The notes beneath the pieces were generated by a model. That model ran no database searches and was not told where the DNA came from. It saw only the letters and a list, made by a program, of their open reading frames with translations. Positions 57,952 through 64,000 of a stretch of 64,000 nt of DNA are shown in pieces (position 1 is the stretch's first letter; each line of letters starts with the position of its first letter). The stretch lies in the NCBI GenBank assembly GCA_025331435.1, contig JAIWNI010000079.1, positions 62,001 through 126,000 on the forward strand, written 5' to 3'. Origin of the DNA: Choanephora cucurbitarum (taxonomy: Eukaryota; Mucoromycota; Mucoromycetes; Mucorales; Choanephoraceae). Made by a program: the position numbers and the translations under genes.

Positions 57952-60900
57952 CTAATGGAAAGAACGGTGATCATGATCATTGCGCCCATTACCTCGTCCG
58001 CCTCGTCCGCCTCGTCCACGTCCACCTCTAAAGCCTCTATTACCACCTCGGCCACCACGATAAGATTCTTGCTCTCTGTTGTTGTGATGGTCTTGATGAT
58101 AGCTTCTGTTGTTACTGCTACTATGGTTGGCTGAACGGCCTGAGGATGATGAATGGTTATCTCTCGACATGTTTTTGTGGGAAGGATTACTAGTGTTGAT
58201 TAAGTTAGAATAGGGCAAGCTAATACCACGGAACTCAGAACATCTATAGACCAAAGTGTTTAGTACAACATTCCTCAGCTGATTTCGTTTTTTTTTTACC
58301 TTCCACCAAGTGAAGTACCGCTCATGAAGGTAGTATCAAAGACAACGTCAACTATCTTTTCTTGTACACCCACAACAGTACCCTTGTTTCCAAGAGGTAC
58401 AAAACCAGAGTCGCAAACATAAACAACTCGATCACCCAATGAGAAGCTCTGATAATTGAGACGAACTTCAGCATCTCCAGGCTTCAGTAAAACTTTACGA
58501 GGGGCACCGCGGATAACGACCTTTTTGAAGTCAAGGCTCTCATACTTCTCATGGTACTTGATAGCTGATTCTTCGATTTTGCGGCAGTAAGCATCATCCA
58601 ATTCTTCGGTGTCGAAGCTGGCACGAGTCAAGCTATCAATCTTCTTTTCGTGAATCCAATCCTTCATCTGTCGAACTGCAGCTTGTCCATCACTAGTCCA
58701 CCTGAAATCATCCACACTTAACATGGCAGAGCCCTTTTGGTTCTTCAGGAGAGTAACAAATTCAGGGAATTTTTGGCAGTATTCCTGAATCAATGTGACA
58801 GCAGTATTTGAGTATTCCCAATAACCAACAGGATGCTTGCGAGTGTATCCCAACACTTTCTCCCCGCGACTCTCGAATTTCAAATTCAAGCCAACATTAA
58901 TACGTTGATTGTTTTTCTGAACAACACTGACAGCTGAAGTCAGTTTAGACAAAGCCAAGGGAGACAAATCGAGTTCACGAGCAACCACATTAGCAGCAAC
59001 ATAACGAACAACTTCTTCTTGCTCACGGGCAATTTCGTGACCAAATTCTGGCTCACTTTGATACTTTTCGTCCACAGGAACAGTCATTTCAATATCAACA
59101 TGACCATGGCTGTGTCCAATTACGGTAGCTTGAGCACCCAAGAATCGATTACCTAGGAAAAAGACTGTCGACTTGACAGGGAAACTCTTGTGGATAGGTG
59201 GAGCAGGTTTCTCAATATAGCGTGGGTCGGGGTTAGATACTTTGATGACAACCATTTGAATAGGTACAAGGTCTTCCAAACTAGGGTTGACGAATTCCTT
59301 GACAAGGGCACCATCTTCTGTTTGATGCATGCCATTTAAGACACAAACATGGAAGCCCACCTCAATGTCACCCACCAACAAACCAAAACGCTTACTGGGC
59401 ATGTATTCGGCACGCCCCATACGCGATTCCCAAGATTCTCGTTCCTTGTCGTCCCAGATGTGCTCAAGTATCTGCTTCTTACCATTGTTGAATGTGACAT
59501 AGTACTTCTTTTCAGCATTTGACACACCAATCACAACTGCCTCCTTCAAATAAGGATATTGAACATAAATAGATCTATAGAGGAATAGCTTGGCAATCTC
59601 TTCAATATCAGCATGTTGATATCTGTTTTTGATAGAAATAACAACTGATTCGTTGCGACTGTCTTGTTGGAAAACATGAACACCATGATGCTTGATTTCA
59701 AAACTATGAGGGATTGTTTGAAGTGAAGGAAATCCTGCCAAAGCATCCTTGCCAACCTTAGCGCCAGGCAAAATACCCTTTCTTAACTCCAAGTTGTAGT
59801 TATGCAAGGTTAACGTTGGCAAGTTGTAAACTTCTTCACGTGCCAAACAATGATGAATGTCAGGGAAGACGCCAGGTAGAGGACTTGGGTACACAGGCAA
59901 ATCATCAGGATTTTTCTTTGCCAAGCTCTCATCAAAAACAAACTTATAACTATCACCAAATGCTGTTCTTGATTGTTCCTCCTTTGTCAAACGATGCTCC
60001 CTACTCTTCATAGCTTCCAACAAGCGCTTTTCATCAATAAAGGGAATCTTAACAATGGCCTCCCAGTCTTGTTTCTTTCCGTTCATGTCCAAGTCAAACT
60101 GGCGAGGATAGAAATCGATAATAGGTGAAGCAGGATCGGTCATCAAATCTTGATAAGCAGCAGGCAGTAACTTCTTACTCAAACTAGGCAAGACACCCAT
60201 CAATTGCTCAAAAGGCTTGAAAGGGGTGCCCAAAGTGAAAGAATGGTTTTCAAAACGAGCCACATCCTTGAGATCGGAAATCTTGGGCGCATAATGATAG
60301 GGATAAAACCAACCCCAAGAAGCAACACCATCATAGTAGTATCTGAGGACCCATTGAATACCCACAATGTAGGAGCCTACAAGATCGTCCATCTGCTTTT
60401 TATCGTCAATATCAATGTTCATCTTTTCCTTGTAGTAGTCAGCCTTCCATTGCTTCAGTCCAGCTTCAAATCGCTCTTTTTCTTCTCGCTCAACATCTTC
60501 GCGTGTCATGTTCTCAGGAATAATTTCTGCTGTCTCGTACTTTTTCAAAACACGATCGCGGGCAGCTATGGCCTCCTCATCTGCCTCTGATTCATCAGAT
60601 GCTTCTGACTCTTCATCAATAACATCTTCAATATCTGAACCAAAAGAAAGTTCAACATAAGTTGATTTGTCCTTTTCATCATAGTCCAAGTGACATGTCA
60701 TATTAAGATCCTCAGCCAACTGCACCATGAATTTCTTGTCTCGAGCTTTAAAGGGCATGTTGAAATGAAGGGTAGTACCTTTACCGGTTTTACCACTTAA
60801 CAGATATTTGCTGACCTGTCGGAAGATACGTTCCTGTTTGTCTGTTATCACAAGTTTTCCATCTTTCATTGCCTTTTTCTTCTCGATGTTCATCAGCAAT

Positions 60901-62202
60901 TGGCGCTCACTTTGACCATTTTCACGTTTACCGGCAAGATAGAGAGAATCAATTGCCTCCAATTCGTATGCTTCCTTCTCTACAACACTTGAGATGCCGT
61001 CCAAGATCTTTTGAAGTCCGGTCATATTTACTTTGCCACCATCTTGAATATAGCTATCGCATGTAGGCAATACTTCTTTGTATATCTTGAACATAAGACC
61101 GAGAGCACCTTCATTGATGTGCAGGTTAGGCAAATTAGGCAAGAAATCGTTACCGACAAAAAGAGCCAAAAGGATGAAATCATCTAATATACGCTCGAAG
61201 TCATATTTGAAAGAGAGATTATCGCCAATCGACTTGAATTCCATCTCTAGGTATTCTCTCATAAGAGACAAATGCATTAAGTAGAAGTTTTGGCTGTCAA
61301 GGCTAAGAAAGAAAACAATATTTAGCAAATACACTCCTTTGTCTTTCTAGCCTACTGAAACACGTTTACCTCTGCTTCTTTTTTTGATTCTGTCTACCGA
61401 AATTGACTTCTTCTCTCAATAGAGCGAAATGAGGATCATGGCTTAGAAGACCAAGCATGATTAGGTCAGCATCTAGACCATAGAGACAGTGTCTCACATT
61501 TGGGTCGTAGTTGGGTTGAGCTCTAGCTAAACGAATGTATTCCATAATCTTGTGTTCACCTTCACCTGGTACTTCGGGGCCTGACAAGACGATTTCAACA
61601 CCACGCCAATTGGCATCCTCTGATACTTTTTTAGAAATGAAGTAGCGTAGTTCCGCAGTCAATCGTTTCATAAATTCTGTACCAGGAGTGATACAATTTG
61701 AGTCAAACGGATCTTCTGTAGGCAACTCTTCACCCTTTTGTAGTGCTTTTTGTCTTAATTCCTCAGCGTCTCTAGCTGTACGGAAACGACGCGAACGTTG
61801 TTGGTTCATTTTGGCTCTAGGAGCTACGCCATCAATAGCCAAGAAAAAAAACTTCTTTGGCTTTATCTTGGAAAACAAGTGATCAATATAGTTGAACACA
61901 CCGATCCAGATCTGTTCTTCTGTAATGCGGAAATGGGCATTGTCATTGTTGTTATGTGAGCAGTTGTGAATAATACCGTTCATATCAAGATAAAGATTAT
62001 CTGTAACAAAACAAACGTATCAGTGATACTGATTATAGATGCAACTTGCACTGTATTATTACCAAACTCTGGAATACTGTTATCCGTAATTAACTGCGAA
62101 CACATAGGATAACGCTCACTAACACAAGTTACTAAGTTGCCAATTTTTACAACCGTGTCATTCAAATTACCTTATCCATCTAAAAAATTTAGGAATACCC
62201 AT
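57952..62202 (-). CDS. XRN1: 5'-3' exoribonuclease 1 (XRN1/Kem1) with RGG-rich tail
   Basis: Cytosolic exonuclease that degrades decapped mRNA. Five exons (62202-62171, 62118-62063, 62000-61370, 61302-58300, 58243-57952) give about 1337 residues, against 1528 in budding yeast. Exon 1 encodes the universal start MGIPKFFRWI, which needs splicing to SERYPMCSQLI. The catalytic N-terminus holds NLYLDMNGIIHNC, FLAIDGVAPRAKMNQQRSRR, GPEVPGEGEHKIMEYIR, LYGLDADLIMLGLL and FVGNDFLPNLPNLHI, with the conserved acidic residues (D35/E176/E178/D204/D206/D292-type). The PAZ/KOW/SH3-like region follows. The C-terminus is an RGG box (GGRGGNRGFRGGRGRGGRGG), unusual in yeast Xrn1. Conserved splice sites make the model reliable. 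Confidence 0.96.
58018..58066 (-). repeat. RGG-box coding repeat in XRN1
   Basis: Short GGT/GGC/CGA triplets on the minus strand encode the Arg-Gly-Gly tail of XRN1; CGA and GGC alternate in the GGACGAGGC unit (three times at 57997-58020). Confidence 0.7.
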
Positions 62203-63651
62203 ATTGAAGTCCTAAAACAAAGAATATTGAATAAATAAGAAGAAAAGACTGTAAAAAACGCACGCATAACTTTTACCTCAAAAAAGTGAGATGTGTGCGT
62301 GTATGTGTGTCACTACTTCAAGTCAGCCAATCAAAGAGTTCGAATGTACAAAGAATTTCCAAATAAAGAATTAAGTGAATTAAAGTAAACGCAACGTCAG
62401 ATTGTAATTTCAAAAAAATCAAGCTGTCTGTTGCAATGAAGATATTAACACTTAAATCATTAATATGTGAGTACTTTAGCTTGTCATTATCTAATTGATT
62501 TCCTTCACCGAACTAGCTTTATCCTATAGAATACATGCTATGCTGAGTCTTCAATGAGTGTTGTCTTGAATACTATTGTATCATATGCCTTCATTTAGAA
62601 ATGGGGGTTATTGGTTGCTGAGACTACATATTACACACTTATAATACTCAAATGAACAAAAGGAGCTAGACAGCATCAAGATATTTTTTTGTCTAGTAAA
62701 GACTAACTAACTAGCCATATACATCTTAATTTTAGAATTTTGTCTTGTCTTTTTTTGACTATCATATATTATAGTAAGTCTTTCCTGTAAAAATAAAGCA
62801 AAGCATTTGATACTTAGCTTGTATTCTCTACAATTGTCGATCAAGATTTCCTTCATACATTCAATGCCAATTCTGCTACCATCATGTCTATAAAGGCTTC
62901 TTTTTAGATAAAAAATGCTATGACGAATGTATTAAAGTTTTTACAACAGGCTACTTACCTGGATACAAAACAGCTTAGAATCTTATCTAGCGATAACCTC
63001 CTAAGGATGCTAACGTCTTGACGATGCAATACCTTAGCATAGTCTGTTTTTTTGCTGGGAAGTTACTCAATGAGTTTAGACGCTCTGATAACAAACCTTG
63101 TTTACTCGCTGACAATGACAATGCTCGTCTTCTCCGATGTGTCATTTCTGAAGTTAATTTGTGGTTCAACTATGTTTGCAATAGGTAAAAAAATTCATAT
63201 AAAAAGTAGAGGTTAACAGAAAAACAATAAGAGAAAAATGCTTGCATCCTAAGGTATGTACTGCTTTATCCTTGCAATTTCAAGTAAATCAAATCGAATC
63301 TTCTAATATATCAAAATCATTCAGTCACACTAATAAATAGTCGCAACAATGAACCATTTTGACAATGTATCTGCGCAGTCAATGAATCATAACTTTTTGT
63401 AGTGTTGAATCTCCGAATACTTGCAACAAATAAAAAGAACCGCATAATACGACAACTTTTTGATGTGGTAGACTCAACTTTTTAGAAAAGATTACGCGAT
63501 CCTTCTTTATTTAATCTACTATTGTGGAATCTTCCTTGCCTGCTATAGCGAAATATGGCAATTTCTGCTTAGCAAAAGACGATGGACCTTCTTTCGAAGG
63601 CTTCATCGCAAAGCACAGCCAAGATCCTTTTGGTGATCTTTTTCACTCTTC
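62203..63651. other. Intergenic, no gene seen
   Basis: 1.45 kb upstream of XRN1. A TGTGTGCGTG run at about 62291-62310 is TG-rich. Minus ORF 62987-63169 has no support. Nothing else. Confidence 0.5.
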
Positions 63652-64000
63652 ATGAAGTACGCCCAATCAGGTGGCATTAAACACAAAAAAGGATATGCCC
63701 AAAAGGCTTGGAAGAAGCATGTAAGTTGCTTCTCTACATTCACACAACCACCTCTAACCTTCTTTTTTGTGTCCTACTTACAGATGGAAGGAGAAGAAGC
63801 CAAGGCAAGTATCCAGATCAACTATTTGAATATTTTGCCAACTATTTTCTTTACATAGACAGTAAGAAAGGTCTTGTGCCCCGTCGAAGGAGAAGAAGTC
63901 GTCGAAGAGCCCATAGAAGGAGAATGGCTGGTTGGTCAAGATGATGTGGTTGAAATGTTCAACCAAAAAAGAAGCTTAGCAATTGAGCAGAAGAAAAGAG
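63652..64000 (+). CDS. 5' part of an unrecognised gene (runs off the right edge)
   Basis: Three exons are supported: 63652-63720 (MKYAQSGGIKHKKGYAQKAW then KKH), a 21-bp microexon 63784-63804 (MEGEEAK) and 63859 to the edge (TVRKVLCPVEGEEVVEEPIE and GEWLVGQDDVVEMFNQKRSL). All stay in phase. Intron 2 (63805-63858) begins with GC, AAG|GCAAGT, which is the usual context of GC-AG introns. The protein is charged with an acidic repeat-like stretch. I do not recognise the family. A different gene structure is possible since no domain confirms it, although Arg-rich alternatives in other frames look like artefacts. Confidence 0.5.

Noticed and set aside
63784..63944. Arg-rich reading of the right-edge exon (RRRRSRRRAHRRR)
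   Set aside because: The GA-rich DNA gives an Arg-rich protein in the wrong frame; the spliced frame is acidic and stays open to the window edge.
1..64000. CRISPR array, phage or bacterial gene cluster
   Set aside because: No direct-repeat/spacer pattern; genes have spliceosomal introns and eukaryotic families throughout.

Overview
The window is nuclear DNA from a filamentous fungus, most likely an early-diverging Mucoromycota (Mucorales-like) species. The evidence is AT-rich DNA, many 45-80 bp GT-AG introns, pyrimidine-rich promoters, and proteins typical of that group: a fungal CSL factor, a DUF8032-like protein, a diacylglycerol kinase, eIF2D and a monofunctional GAR transformylase. I see no bacterial operons, CRISPR arrays or intact transposons. 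Exon boundaries were worked out by hand from splice signals and reading phase. Most should be right to within a base or two, but none were checked against transcripts.

Left part (1-29.5 kb) is gene-dense and mostly housekeeping. In order: Prp22/DHX8 splicing helicase (partial, -), SRP72 (+), GAR transformylase (-), a decayed lineage-specific gene (+), a NiCoT nickel/cobalt transporter (+), an oxysterol-binding protein (-), RPL12 (+), a PIG3-type quinone oxidoreductase (-), an unrecognised polyQ protein (+), a CSL transcription factor (+), an unrecognised coiled-coil protein (+), eIF2D/Tma64 (+), TRAPPC5/Trs31 (-), a seven-exon SIM/zinc-ribbon/HNH protein (-), a membrane alpha/beta hydrolase (+), a mitochondrial SAP-domain protein (-), a universal stress protein (+), a diacylglycerol kinase (+) and tRNA-Glu(UUC) (-).

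Right part (29.5-57.7 kb) is gene-poor, with unannotatable gaps of 5.7, 2.4 and 3.1 kb. The genes there look more lineage-specific or environment-facing: a 14-TM-type MFS exporter, a bZIP factor, a secreted Ala/Val/Pro + Asp/Glu/Lys repeat protein, a GH47 alpha-mannosidase, a DUF8032-like protein with two copies of the domain, a small Kre9/Knh1-like secreted protein, and a full-length ABCC transporter whose ATPase motifs are badly eroded. The right edge returns to housekeeping: XRN1 with an RGG tail, then the start of an unrecognised gene.

Most genes work independently in splicing, SRP targeting, purine synthesis, translation, vesicle tethering, lipid signalling and RNA decay; there is no obvious gene cluster. 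The most unusual items are (1) the SIM + zinc ribbon + HNH protein at 20.6-22.0 kb, (2) the apparent pseudo-ATPase ABCC transporter at 51.6-57.7 kb, and (3) the tandem DUF8032-like protein at 45.2-47.5 kb.
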